Origin: Buxus sempervirens
Lineage: Eukaryota; Streptophyta; Magnoliopsida; Buxales; Buxaceae
DNA: 64,000 nt
Direction: 5' to 3'
Assembly: GCA_947561395.2 (NCBI GenBank)
Contig: OX387187.1
Location: 40,591,829 to 40,655,828, forward strand
The position numbers and the translations under genes were made by a program. Every line of letters starts with the position of its first letter. Position 1 is the first letter of the stretch. This document shows, piece after piece, positions 11,525-23,699 of this stretch. Below the pieces are notes generated by a model, which was given only the letters and a program-made list of their open reading frames with translations, was not told where the DNA came from and made no database searches.

Positions 11525-13651
11525 TTGTTTTTTTTGGAAAGTAAGTCTAAATTGTGTATTATATAAACAAAGATTTACAATTGTAGCTCATACAGCCGAA
11601 GGCAAGACCAACATGGAAGTTGGATACAACTAACCGAATTGGCTAGGGGTACTACAGCTCTATACAACAAAGTGTGACATTCCACTATGGGATAGCAAGC
11701 TATGCAAGTGTCCAAGGCAACCTCAAATTAACAAGAACTTGTCGATGTCGTGGTGAATCGACTAAGACGATGGCTTCAGTGGATACTTTATCTACAATAT
11801 CAGCAACAATTTTGTGAAGTAACCATGAGTGAGGGTGATAGCAATTCTGAAATACCTGGCGGTTACATTCTCACCAAATATGGTAGACTCCAATGGTGAG
11901 TGAGAGCTTGACCAGGTTCATATATGGTTGACAGGCTGCAAGTCTTGACTTCCCCCATGTGATCCATTCATTCCACGACCTAGTTCTTCTTGGTAAGAAG
12001 CTCATGGTTAAGAGAGAGGACCAAATGAGATTGCTGTATGTGCAGTTGAAGAATAGGTGGTCGTGGGTTTCAGACTTACTCTCTACACAGCACACAAGTG
12101 TCAACTTGAGTTATTCTCCATGCCTTTAGCTTGTCTCGAGTTAGTAGCTTGTGATGGATAGCCATCCAAGTGGTGAAGGATGCTTTCGGTATATGCCATT
12201 GGAACCATATGAGTCTGTGCCAAGCCAACTTCTAACGAGGCAAGTTAAGGGCTTGGTATGTAGACTTGATAGTGAAGAGACCTGTATTTGTTAACTTCCA
12301 AATGACCGTATCTTCTTTGGTAGCTTTTGGTGGTGGTAGCTCATGTAGATGCCCCCATATCTGTGAGATATATAGTGGTAGGAGGAACATCCCAGCTGTT
12401 GCTATGGATTATACTATCGGCTTCAATAGACCTACCAAGACCAGAATCATAAATAACTCTTGGGCGGTACCTTTGGAAGAGAGGACCATCTGGGTTCCAG
12501 TTATCAAACCATAAGGAAGTGGTTTTGCCGTTGAAAACTCTTGATTTGATGTAGGTAGAGGCAGAATTGCGAGCTTTCAAGATTTTTCTCCAGCACCATG
12601 AGTAGCTACTAGGAATGGCAATTGACCAAAAATTCCTATTTCTTAGTAGAGTGGCATGTACCCATTCGGACCATAAGCTAATAGGTTTGTTGGCTAATAG
12701 CCAAACAAACTTCAATATTGCTGATTTGTTCCATAGAGCAAGGTTGCGTAAGCCTAACCCGCCTTCTTGTTTTGAGAACATACAACTTCTCACTTAATAG
12801 GAATGAGATTCTTTGTGAGGCTTGGTCTGGACCAAAGAAATCTTCTATAAAGTCGATTTAGCATGTTAATGATACTCTTTGGAAGGATGAAGGTGGAAGG
12901 CCAATGTACCTTGATAGGGAAGAGGACAGTTTTCACAAGAAGCTGCCTCCCTGCATAAGATAGACATCTACCTTGACAAGCTTGCATCTTACCTTGAACT
13001 CGATGTATGAGAGGCTCACAATCCTTGGACTTTAGTTTTGTTGAGATGAGTGGCAGTCCAAGATATCTTATTGGAAGAGAGCCCTTTTTAAAACCAATAG
13101 TATTTGCAAGGGAATCCCTAGATTCATCATCAAGTCCAGTGGAGAAGAATAGACTTTTGTCCTTGCTGATATCCATACCAAAAATGTTTAGGAATATTTG
13201 CAAAGCCCTTGATATACACTGAACTGAACCATAATCTCCATTAGCAAAGAGTAGCAAATCATCAGCAAAGCTCAAGAGTTTAATCTTGTTCTTTTTGCAT
13301 TTAGAGTGGAATGTAAAGCCGATTGTAGTTTCTTCTTCTAGAGTTCGATTGAAGACCTCCATGATAAGGACAAAGAGATGAGGGGATAAAGGGTCACCTT
13401 GGCATAGACCTTTGGCCCCTTTGAAGAAACCACATAGATTTCCATTGATCATGATTGAGAAAGCTGGAGAAGAGATGCATTCCATGACCCATTGAGTGAA
13501 TAGTGAAGGGAAGCTCATAGCTTGTAGCATTCTGTGGATGCACTTCCAAGATATGAAATCAAAGGCCTTCCTCAAGTCAATTTTAAGAACACAATTAGGC
13601 TTGGCTCCCTTAAGATGATATTTGTAGAGCAATTCATGAGCCAAAAGGAAT
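11525..13651 (-). mobile_element. 5'-truncated non-LTR retrotransposon (LINE)
   Basis: Flanked by the 13-base target-site duplication TTAAAGCAAAGTT (11512-11524 and 13652-13664), with a T-run at its plus-strand left end corresponding to the poly-A tail. Minus-strand segments read as an RT (13644-12790: KIDLRKAFDFISW, CQGDPLSPHLF, LLSFADDLLLFA), the post-RT region (12793-12341: SKQEGGLGLRNLALWNKSAI) and a zinc-finger RVT end (12104-11871: HDHLFFNCTYSNLIW). The endonuclease part is missing and frames are broken between the segments, so it is dead on arrival and later mutated. Confidence 0.93.
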
Positions 13652-16600
13652 TTAAAGCAAAGTTATTGGAATCAATCAATAAAAATAAATAAATAAGGGA
13701 TTTATATAAAAGGAGAATTAGACTTGAGAACCCGCCGGAACCAACAGTTTTTCACTTGCATAGTTCATATGGGCTCATGATCGATCCTAGCAAGGAAGGT
13801 GATGCATAGTGACTAGTTTATGGGCCGAGCTTAACAAGGCACATACCTACTTTGGGGCATATCCAAGCCCAGATCAGCCCGGTTTTCGGGCCTCACACTT
13901 AAACTCAAGCATCACCCTAAAATAGAAACCAGAGCCCGGCCCAGTTAAGTCCCTTTTCTGCATTTTTAAAATTTTTTGCGTTCTTATTGGAAAAATACTT
14001 AGAAATATTCCTACTTATATTTCAATAAATTAAACAAAAAAAAAACTAAGATAAAAATAATAAAATGAATTAGTAATGTAACAAAACTAATTTAAGATAT
14101 ACATATAAACATTTAACTAGTTTTACACATGCAATGGCATTCAAAACCGGGCTAGGTCTAGATAGGCCAGGCTTTAATATACCTAGTTCAAGCCTGGTTT
14201 AAACAGGGACGGACTCATCAGGCCTAGAGTTGCCACCCCAACAATAATGTATGTATCTAGTCAAATGTACATGCAAATAGAGTCAATATTAAGTTCTCAG
14301 TAAGCATATAAAGGCCCGCATTTATTTATCCAAATCAATCAACAAGAGTAGAGTTGTAAGTAGGGCGGGTTGGGTTGGGTTATGAGAGTTCGGGTGCAAC
14401 CCAATCTAGGATTTACTAGCTCAAACTCGTCATTGACCTGCCTTAACCCAAACTCACTAAACCCAAACCCAACCCAAACATTGTTGTTTGAGTTTGAGTT
14501 GGGTTGGGGTTGACCCAAACAAAATGTAAGATTTTGAATTTTTTTACAATTTTTGTTATAATTACAAAATGTTAGAATATCATTCATTAAATTGTCTATC
14601 AACATGCTTTTATGTTCGTTTATTATAAATTCAAATATTACAAATTCCTCTTGATTTGTCCCTTGAATTTGGGAAAAAAAAACTTAATTAATTTATTTCT
14701 TTAAAAATTTTAAAATATAATACTAGCTCACTATATTTATGGTTTTGCACAATTTTTCTTGTAAAGTATGTGCTCCCAAATATCACATTCATTGTAACAT
14801 ATATGTATATTTATGTGAGTGTAAAATTATTTATTTGACAAAAATTCATAAACTTGTTATCACATGTTAATAATTTATGTTTAATAGTTGATTGCATGTA
14901 ACATACACCATTTCAATTCTAGTATCTTATGGCCTAAACCACAAAATTGCTAGAATTGGTATGTCGGGTGACAAGTAAATCCGAGTCTTAATTAAAATTT
15001 AAGACAATAAATCCGAATTCATTGATCTATGAACACTACCAATAATCTGATACCAACAGATAATACATGCTCATCAAATATATCAGAGTGCAGTAAATCA
15101 AATGATGATAAAGCGGAAAACTTAATAGTATATCTAACTCGAAATCATAATCTCAGAATGTAAAACCACTGAAATAAAATACAGATAAATACAATAAATG
15201 AGGATAACTGCTATACCTCTAAATATGGATACCCGAAACCAACTGCTAAAACTTTGGAATCTGCACAGTCTATATATAATAAACTAAATGAGATCGGAGA
15301 TCCCAGTAAGCAATCATATGATAAATTAAATACACATGCAGATATATTTCAAATCATAATACATCACAAGTAATCAAGTGCAAGTGAGACAACCCTGTAT
15401 CCCACTAAAAAAATATGAATTCACAACAAGGTTCAAAAGAATTACAATAATCATCAACTGGAATATAGCAAATCATTTCATAATTTAAAACTGAAGCAAT
15501 CCAATCAATCCGATAAACCGTATAATATTATATCACAAGACTAATCAAAGTAATGTCCAGCCGGAACTATAGACATCGGCCAGGAGTACAACTATAGTAT
15601 TCAGACTGGGATGCAAAGTCCTTGGATCACAAGATCACCACACACAACACATTTCGGGTAAATCCCCTTCTACCGGGAAGTACCAATCACATCGCTCACA
15701 CTGCCAAGAGGAATCAAACATCTCGACTGGCTCTGTCAAGAGGAATCACATCTCGACTGACTCACATCACAAAATAAATAAAAACATGTCGGGAGGAATC
15801 CTCAACTCAACCAGCTTCGTCGCTCCAATCAGTACAACTCCCTCTACTGCCATACTGATGAGCCCTCACACACTCAAGTTTTAATTATCTTTTTAAGCAT
15901 CCACACAAACTACTCAATATCCAAAACATAATAAGGATCTCTCTTAAGATCAAATAGCGAAATTCATGTAGCACTTACTAACCAGTAAATTGCAAACCCA
16001 CTCTTGATAAATTAAACTTATGGCAGGGTAAAACAAATTTAATAAGAGTGCAATATGCACAAATCAAAACTATAAACGCTCAAGTGTGTGTCATCTTATT
16101 CAAATATGCATATTTTCTCAAAATAATAATATTATAATATAAATGCAATTTAGGAATCATGCTAGTGGAATTCATATAAAATATTTAATAACAAGGATAA
16201 ACATCATTGTTCGAAATTTAGTATACTCATATAAGTGATAAAATCCGATTTAGGACTCGCTGATGCAAATAAATGAAACATGCATTCACACAACCATTCA
16301 TGTACAAGTCCCCTAATTTTAATAAATTGACCAAAATTCTCTTTCATGCACTATGTTAAATTTTACCTAAATTACAATTTTTCTCTTTACTTTTATTAAA
16401 TTGACCTTATCCTATTTTTAAAGTAATTTATAAATCCTAAAAATCACTTTTAAACACTGTTCCTTGAATTTTGATTTTTTTCTCTCAAAATGTGACTAAA
16501 ATGTAATTATTTATTGGGGTTTAAACTTATTTGTTGAATTTAACTAAAATCTGAACTAAAACTTAATTCTTTAAGTTCTGTACACTAATTTATCAATAAC

Positions 16601-16659
16601 TTTCTCATTTATAACTGTTTTCAGATTACTCTATAAATTTTGTACTGAAACTTAAACAC

Positions 16660-17095
16660 GTTTCAAATTCGACGGCACTGTTACTTCATTTTTTATTTTT
16701 TATTTTTGATCAAATGTGCTACTTTGAGGATTTTTGTAGATCAACCCAGGAAGCCTCTGAACCTAAAATCAGTTCCTACGTGTTCTATACCTGGAAAACT
16801 AATTTTGGAGCTATTAATATGAGATTTATAATACTTATGCATAGATTTGAAGACATCTAAATACCTCCTAAAAACCATTTGCAACTACACTGTTATTCAT
16901 TTTTTGTGATTAAATGGCCGATTTTGAGGATTTTTCTACATCAATCCAGGAAATCTATTAACCTAAAATCAGTTCCTACGTATTCTATATCTAGCAAACT
17001 AATTTTGGAGCTATTAATCTGAGATTTATAATACATATGTATAGATTTGAAGACATCTAAATACCTCCCAAAAACCATCTGCAACTGTTATAGAA
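16660..17095. repeat. Diverged tandem repeat inside the outer LTR
   Basis: Two units of about 190 bases: 'gaggatttttgtagatcaacccaggaagcctc' at 16726 and 'gaggatttttctacatcaatccaggaaatct' at 16924, both followed by 'cctaaaatcagttcctacg', 'attttggagctattaat' and 'agacatctaaatacctcc'. They belong to the LTR that was later split at 17096. Confidence 0.7.
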
Positions 17096-18486
17096 TGTGA
17101 CGCCCCGGACCCGGACATGTTCATTAAAGGTATATGCCGGTTCCTTGACATCAGGTGAGGTCCCAGAAACGCATTCCTACGTTTTAAAAACTAACCAAAG
17201 CACTTATCTTCTAATCCTAAAATTTTCGAAAAATCGGCTATATAACGCCTGTATTTACAAGAATGGGCTAAGCCCTCAAACCAATACCTGATAAACACAA
17301 ACCATATATATAATATACATCATTTAACAAAACTAAACCATTCCACATTTACAAGTTTGCAGTAAAGATCACTAAGGTTTTCACTTTCTTTCTTTCTTTC
17401 TCATTTACAATTTATACAAGGTCAAAAAAAAGACGACTACAAAATACTGCCCAACCCTATCCAGGATAATAATAATCCTCGGGGTTGTAGTCGTCATCCG
17501 GTTCGTTAGTTCGGCCTACCCCAGTTTGAGCTCGCTCTGCAGATTTATCTGAAAACAAAACCGGTAAAAACAAAACACGCTTGAGACTAACGTCTCAGTA
17601 AGCAACATAATGCATGAGAAGAACATTTTATGCAGTTTTAACATTAAAGTAGCATGACAATGTAATATACAATCAAACTCTGGCAAGTCATGCTAAACCC
17701 ATATCAATATCATGTAATGACAATACCTTGAATTCTGTGGACTCATAAAACCGATAAAATCATATTAATCCAAACCACAATCTCAGCAAAATCTCAAGTA
17801 ACAACAATGTTTTAATTCTCTTGCCCAATTCGCCCCCTCACGACTTATAGGGAAGGATCTAGCTAGGATCGCTCTTCCCAAGCGGATCACTCAAGCATGA
17901 GACATGCATGAGCTGGCAAGTACAACCCAGTCCAACCATAGCAAGTTAGTGATCCTCTTTCAGACCATCGAGTTAGTGATCTCTATTAGACCATCGAGTT
18001 AGTGATCTCACTGAGACCATCTAGTTGACTTTATGGGTTGCTGTGGCACATTCTGAGGAGGATGCAAGTTCACAACCCCCGGCCCCTCATGAGCTAGGGT
18101 GAACTGCTGTCCTCAACCCCCCAGTTACAAGAATCCAAGCTCCCAATGAAAACTAATAACAATAAATCATAGCACCGAAAAAAGGGAAAAGTGAAAGGTG
18201 GTGGATGGCTATTCATTGCTCTTCTACCGAATAAAAGGAAGGAAAAGATGCCAAGTTGGCTTTAATGACCAGTATTCCCAAAACATTCATGCCGATTATT
18301 TTACAATTAGATATATATCTTATTCTATGGAATAACAGTTTAGGAACTAGGATTATACTTGGTTAGCATGTGCTGGTGTGAAGCATTTTTCCTTAAATCA
18401 AGGCCTTAGCTCACTTGACTGCAAAATCTAAATATTAGGTTCAAGATTAAAAGGCTTACTTTTCTGGTTGTAGGGACTTGTTTCTG

Positions 18487-18576
18487 CATACATGCCAATT
18501 GCTGCAGTTCTGATAAGCCTTGAAATTTCAGATGTGATATTCTCCTATGCTGCTAAACTTGGTATGTTTAAAGTAC
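18487..18576 (+). other. Candidate captured exon inside a solo LTR
   Basis: 'ggttgtag' precedes an open stretch reading GLVSAYMPIAAVLISLEIS and then DVIFSYAAKL, followed by 'ggtatgtt', a good donor. A second small candidate lies at about 18747-18777 (after 'tgtgcag'; LALEAVKIYK-like). The surrounding 18185-18975 lacks LTR texture. I do not recognise the protein. This would be a host gene piece with introns retained, carried in the LTR. Confidence 0.35.
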
Positions 18577-19049
18577 TTCTCCATTAACTCAAGATCCTTA
18601 TACATTATTTGTTTCTTTACTTAAAAATTATTGTTTTTGAGTATTTCTACTAATCTTGTATTATCAGGTGTGTTTTCCTAATCTGGTATTATCAAGTGTG
18701 TTTTCCCATGGGTTTACCCTTTTCTGCTCATCCGGTAACTTGTGCAGTTGCACTAGAAGCAGTGAAGATTTACAAGTATTCTACTAGGCTGTTTTTCTAT
18801 TAAACATGAAATGAGTGGTCAGAAATTGCTATTGAGGAATTAAACTATACTTCTTGGCTCTTTAGCTCATAAATATGCTCATGAATCATGAGACAAACCC
18901 AATATCTTACCTTTTTGATTTTGTGCTTTTTAAAATTTGAATAACCAAAAAAACCTCAGGCTGCCAAGTATGGAAGCAAGGGTTCCAGTCTAACAACCAT
19001 TTTAATCTAATACATGCTTGGATCAAAACAGAATTTCAGCGAAACAGAA

Positions 19050-19260
19050 ACACTACAAAAGTCGACAGAAACATAATCCCAACAGACATCGACAGAAACA
19101 GCACCCAACAGACATTGACAGAAACAGAAATCCAACAGAAATTGACAGAAACATAATCCCAACAGACATCGACAGAAACAGCACCCAACAGACATTGACA
19201 GAAACAGAAATCCAACAGACATCAACAGAAACAAAAATAACCAGAACCAAACAGTAATCA
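19050..19260. repeat. Minisatellite, unit about 21 bases
   Basis: Repeats of 'acagacatcgacagaaacagca' and 'acagaaattgacagaaacataat' in an alternating order. The higher-order unit, about 84 bases, occurs twice (19070 and 19154). It lies inside the solo LTR. Confidence 0.85.
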
Positions 19261-20773
19261 AATGGAAATTTATCAAAACAGAATTCCATCGCAAACTCAA
19301 CGGCAGTCAAATGAGCAAACAGAAATCAGAAAAAACCCAACGAAAATTGATGAAATCGAATAAACGATGCTACTTACTGATTTTCGCTAAGATCCACGCC
19401 CACTCTCTCTATTTTCCTCTTCCTCTTCTCTTTTCCTTCTTCTCCTGCTCGTTTCCTCTCTTCCTCCACTCGTTTTCCTTCTTCCACGATTTCTTCTCCT
19501 CTTCTCTTCCACTCAAGTTCTTCCTCTCTTCCCACAAACGACCAAGAGGAAACGATTGCTTCCTCTTTCTTATTCTTCTTCTTCTCCAACGATTTTGATT
19601 TCCCCTTTCCACGATTTCCCTTCTCTTGCTTCCTTCTTCTAACCCCAACGAACCAAGCAACCCAAAAAAACCCCAAATGCCCAAAACTCGTCAATTGCCC
19701 CTTTTTTTTTTGTTTTTTTTTTTTCTTACCATTTAACCCTTGACCCATTTGAACCAATTGAATTTAAACTAAACCAAACCTCATTGAACCACTAAACTAA
19801 TCAAACCCTTTAAACCACTAAACTACATAAACCAATTCAACCAAATTAATTTTTTTTCTCTATTTATTCTTATTTAATAATTTTAAATCTTAATTCCAAT
19901 TTCTAAAAATTCTGGGGTTTTACATAGAAAACCAGAAATAAAGCATCCGTATGTGATTTCAAACTTCAACAAAGCCTCAAATTAATCAACTAAAATCAAA
20001 TGAGTACAATACCTAGACATTCAGCAACCAAAATACCTACTTTAAATCAAAATAAATTGATGACTTACCCCATGGTGCAGAAATCAGCAACCACCTTGAA
20101 GGAAATTGATAAGCTGTAAGCACAGCTGAACCTAACCCAACACCAAGAAGAGGCAACACCAAGAAGAATCAAAACCCTAGAGCTAAAGAATCTGGTAGAA
20201 CACAGAAAAAGGAATAGAGGAACAGAGGATTCGTGAACACTTGTTCTCTATTCAGCAGAATTCGACACCTATACTATTAGAAGTAATCTAGTGTATCGCC
20301 CTTACACCAGTCCCTCCTAATCACTTAACAATTCCTCCTACAAACCACTGACTTACAAAAGGTGCACTAAGGTCCACACCCAAAGACCCTAAGACCATAC
20401 TTTAAACCCTTTATCTAACTCAACTGAAGTTAAACACTTTTAAAGCTAATTAAATCCCAATAAAATCAATTACAAATCCAATAAATACAAATAAATTCAT
20501 AATAAATTGTTAAAAATCATTAGAATTCATCAATATCAATTAGGAATCATCTTGCATATAATTAATTATATGTCAAGTAATTACTAATCCACTGAAATAA
20601 TCATGACCCTTAATTATCATGAATCTTATAAATTAGAATTTTAATTAATAGAAAACATTTTAATTAGTCTAAGTACCAAATTAGAAAATTTTAGGATGTT
20701 AAATTTCACAAATATAGTGACAATATAAAATGAAAAGAAATCAATGATACATATATATACAAATAAATATTCA

Positions 20774-20776
<3 letters not shown>

Positions 20777-20819
<43 letters not shown>
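20777..20819. repeat. (AT)n microsatellite
   Basis: Uninterrupted AT dinucleotides inside the hAT right arm. Confidence 0.95.
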
Positions 20820-20821
<2 letters not shown>

Positions 20822-21125
20822 AATTTTATACATATATCTATATGAGAGTGTGTACATAAAGTCAACATTAACTTTGGGCTTTTCGGGCTTTTTGGGTTGT
20901 ATAGCTTGAACCAAAGCCCAACCCAAACTCAACTTCAGGCTAGAAATGAAACCCAACCCAAACCCAAACCCAAACTCAATGCTCACTTCAAGCTCTTATT
21001 CAGGTTGGGTTGGGCGGGCTTTGGGTGGTCCAGCTAGATTTACAGCTCTAAACAAGAGTTCTATTTTATTCACAGCCAATCACATATATAATAGAGTGGC
21101 ATACAATAGAGAGGCAGCAATAAAT

Positions 21126-21245
21126 TTAGGGAACAAACCTATTGAGTACGATCAAGATGAGCCTAAGGGCACACGCGAAGATAACCATGATCTCAGCCCC
21201 CAACCACACAAACCAAAAGCTTGGAATGTGAAAGCCAAGGCATTA
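21126..21245 (-). pseudogene. Truncated ankyrin/PGG gene 3' end (duplication copy A)
   Basis: The minus strand matches the last 40 or so codons of the ankyrin gene at 22459-23148 (HIPSFWFVWLRAEI... to NRFVP and stop). It breaks off at 21245, where expansin 3'-flank sequence begins. This junction marks the boundary between the two duplication copies. Without upstream exons it cannot be expressed as a gene. Confidence 0.85.
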
Positions 21246-22580
21246 TTGTGTACTTTGTTTGCTCATAGGTTGAGAATAAAATAAAGTTTCCCTTTTGTAT
21301 ATGGGTTCATTAAATGATAATCAAATGAAGCACTAAGTGGCAGCCCTGCAACTTGTCATGTGGGAAAAAACCATTCTTCCATCACTAATTGAGACTCACA
21401 TACATGCGTTGTGTTTTTTATACGTTAAAAGCAAATTTATTAGAATCAATCAATTTAAAATAAATAAAAAATGGATTTATATAAAAAGGAAAGAATTAGA
21501 CTTGAGAACCGGAACCAATAGCTTTTAAGTCGTATAGTTCGTATGGGCACATGAAGGCTATTGACAGGGAAGGTGATGCATAGTGGCTAGTTCATGGGCT
21601 GGGATTAAAAAGGCACATGCCTACTTTGGGGCTTATCCAAGCCCAGATCAGCCCAGTTTTCGGGCCTTACACCCAAACTCAAACACCACCCTAAAATAAA
21701 AATAGAAACCTGAGCCTGCCCAGTCAAGTCCATTTTTGCCATTTTTAAAAATTTTTTGCGATCTTATTGGAAAAACACTCGGAAATATTCCTACTTACGT
21801 ATATTTAAAGGTTTCTTATGCTTATCTATACTATTAGTAAAGAGAAGAATAGGGAATATTCTTTGATTCTGGTTCTCCTTTTTTTTGCCCCAAAAATTGT
21901 AAAAAGAATCCCAACATATAACCACCATTTCTTCCACTTTTAAATTGAAACCCCCTACTTCTATGCTAGCTACTTCTACTATCTAGAATTATTTACCTAT
22001 TGGTTTAAAATCTAGATAGTTGCAACTATTCCCTCCCTTACGTGCAGTTTTGCACGTGCACCCTACTAGTATTTCAATAAATTAAGCAAAAAAAAAAAAA
22101 ACTACGATAAAAATTATAAAATGTAATAAAACTAATTTAAGATATGCATACAAACACATTACACTAGTTTTGCACATGTAATGACATTCAAAATTGGGCT
22201 GGGTCTAGATAGGCTAGACTTTAATATGCCTAGCTAGCCCAAGCTCTTAAACAGGGCCGGGCTTGTTAGGACAAGAATTGCCACCCCTACAGTAATGTAC
22301 GTATTTAGTCAAATGTACATGCAGATATATAGAATCAATAATAAGCTCTCAGTAAACATATAAAAGCCCGAATTTAGTTATAGATAGATCAACGAGAGTT
22401 CTGTTTAATTTATTCACAACCAATCACATAGAGTGCCATACAATAAAGAGGCAAGAAATTACGGGACAAACCTATTGAGTACGATCAAGATGAGCTTAAG
22501 GGCACAAGTGAAGATGATCATGATCTCAGCCCTCAACCACACAAACCAGAAACTTGGGATGTGAAAGCTAAGGCATTTTA
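21246..22580. repeat. Tandem duplication, copy B
   Basis: Starts 'gtgtactttgtttgctcataggttgag', as in the expansin 3' flank at 11277, and then follows copy A through the 'aaggtgatgcatagtgg' and 'cccagatcagcccagttttcgggcc' blocks to the ankyrin 3' end. It lacks the LINE and hAT found in copy A, so those insertions came after the duplication, but it holds its own Helitron. Confidence 0.85.
21825..22069 (+). mobile_element. Short non-autonomous Helitron
   Basis: Begins TCTATACTATTAGTAAAG and ends with a hairpin (ACGTGCA-GTTT-TGCACGT) followed by CACCCTACTAG, i.e. the 5'-TC, 3' hairpin and CTAG of plant Helitrons. It is inserted between A and T without a target-site duplication. Copy A at about 14005-14012 reads 'acttatatttc' with nothing inserted, an independent empty site. 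Confidence 0.8.
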
Positions 22581-23148
22581 TTACGAATCTTGGCATGATC
22601 TGAGCCATAGTGAAGCCATAACATATGAATACTATAAACCAGAAAAATAAGAAAAGATCTCGCAAAGGAAGCAACCATATGGTCAGTAGGATTGCAACCA
22701 TTGTCCCAACAAAGCCAACCGTGTTGACCATCAAGTCCGGCACAAGCAGTAGGCATTGAGGGCGACACACAACATCGCTGCAGGAAGTTGCACCCAAGTC
22801 TCCGAGATTCAGAATGGCCTCATCATGCTTCAACACAACTTGGAAGAAGCCGATGGCAAAAGCTGTACTGATCATCAAAAGGATATTTCTTGTCTCCAAT
22901 GACCACCCAAAGAGCCCTGCCTTTGAGGTCCTCCTAAGCGCTTGGTGAAACAAATTTGGTGTCTTGTGATTTTCTAAATCACCATCTGTAGCAGCACCAG
23001 CACACAAAATGATCCCCAAAATTTCTCTATCTTGGGATGCCCTTACATTTTCTATCAACATGTCCAATGCAGTGAAACCTTTGTTGTTCCTATTATTTAC
23101 CTCAGCTGCGCTAGATGAGGTACTGTTGGTGAGCAAGAACTCTAGTGT
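22459..23148 (-). pseudogene. Ankyrin/PGG gene, last exon
   Basis: On the minus strand an acceptor 'ttgtggtgcatgcag' precedes TLEFLLTNSTSS at 23148, and the frame stays open to TAA at 22459. It shows a final ankyrin unit (NNRNNKGFTALDMLIENV), a linker, a degenerate PGG-type segment beginning at TRNILLMISTAFAIGFFQVVL, and three further hydrophobic helices (NTVGFVGTMVAILLTIWLLPL, FLFFWFIVFICYGFTMAQI, IIFTCALKLILIVLNRF). The classical PPGG motif is absent. In this family (BDA1/ACD6-like) the protein sits in membranes and acts in defence or salicylate signalling. Its 5' exons lie about 12 kb away at 34960-35497, beyond a LINE and a CACTA insertion, and are broken. Confidence 0.85.
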
Positions 23149-23264
23149 CTGCATGCACCACAAATTTACTTTTGGTTCTTAAGATGAAACTGATTAATAC
23201 AAAACCAAAAACCAACACTAATAGTTTTACTAACATTTCTTAGGCTCACACTTTGGATTGTTAA

Positions 23265-23683
23265 GTGGAGCAGTGCTTCTAGGGTTTTTTGTGATTAGTG
23301 TATTCCACTTAAATAAAAGGGTGCGTTCTATAAGACAACAATTAGACCGGCTATATATGTTGTATGGACTAGAATGTTGGGCAACAAAGAACCAATATGT
23401 TCAAAAGATAAGTATTACCGAGATAAGGAAGCTAAAATGGACTTATGGCAAAACTAAAAAAAGACAAAATAAGAAACAAAGACATTTTAAAGTGATTATG
23501 CATAGCATGCATCAGGGATAAAATGGAGGAGAGTGTGGTTTTTTGTCATGTAAAGCGGAGACCCGAAAGATGCACTTGTAAGAAGGTGTGTGAGAATATG
23601 CATATTGAAGGACCTAAGAGAGTAAGAGGTAGACCTAAAAAGATATGGATAGAATCTATAAAACAAGACTTACAAAAACGTGG
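23265..23683 (+). mobile_element. LINE 3' fragment, left part
   Basis: Reads as the end of a plant LINE RT: LYMLYGLECWATKNQYVQKI, EIRKLKW, HVKRRPE, RVRGRPKKIWIESIKQDL. It is cut by the CACTA insertion and resumes at 33908. The 15-base repeat ACTTTGGATTGTTAA (23250-23264 and 34015-34029) flanks the combined fragment and is its target-site duplication, so this LINE arrived as a heavily 5'-truncated copy of about 530 bases. Confidence 0.9.
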
Positions 23684-23699
23684 ATTCACTACAAAAATG

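Larger units (their letters stand above)
17096..19924 (+). mobile_element. Solo LTR, 2.8 kb, with TSD TAGAA
   Basis: Begins TGTGACGCCCCGG and ends GGGGTTTTACA, flanked by a perfect 5-base repeat TAGAA (17091-17095, 19925-19929). There is no internal retroelement coding between, so this is a solo LTR left by recombination. It contains the 'gttagtgatct...agaccatcgagttagtgatc' repeats at 17945-18020, typical of long chromovirus-like LTRs. A segment at about 18185-18975 reads like plant gene DNA rather than LTR. Confidence 0.88.
14948..20708. mobile_element. Probable solo LTR, itself split by another solo LTR
   Basis: Sequence inside the hAT from TGCTAGAATTGG to AAATTTCA has the texture of a long Gypsy LTR: the repeated 'ctcgactgactcacatc' block at 15710-15770, then a segment at 20100-20340 with 'gcacagctgaacctaac'. 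Flanks are AAAAT and CAAAT, an imperfect target-site pair, so the exact borders are uncertain. It is interrupted at 17096-19924. Its net length would be about 2.9 kb. Confidence 0.5.
14349..21050. mobile_element. Non-autonomous hAT element with nested LTRs
   Basis: Ends are TAGAGTTGTAA on the left and TTACAGCTCTA on the right, an inverted repeat with one mismatch. They are flanked by a perfect 8-base duplication AACAAGAG (14341-14348, 21051-21058), as expected for hAT. Both ends carry 'gggttgggtt' subterminal repeats (14375-14520 and 20930-21030 in inverted sense). No transposase is visible. Removing the LTR material from 14948 to 20708 leaves about 0.94 kb of element. Copy B of the duplication shows the empty site ('caacgagagttc'). 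Confidence 0.88.
11275..21245. repeat. Tandem duplication, copy A (expanded by insertions)
   Basis: The bases after 'tgtgtactttgtttgctca' match copy B (21246-22580) across the 3' flank of the expansin gene, the stretch with 'tgatgcatagtg' and 'tgggcttgggcat'-like text (13660-14340), and the end of an ankyrin gene (21059-21245). Insertions account for the excess length: a LINE (11525-13651) and a hAT element with nested LTRs (14349-21050). Outside these, copies A and B run in the same order with scattered substitutions. Confidence 0.85.

Noticed and set aside
19374..19757. Lys/Glu-rich frame as a coding region
   Set aside because: It is the complement of a pyrimidine-rich LTR leader; the charged composition comes from CTT/TTC repeats.
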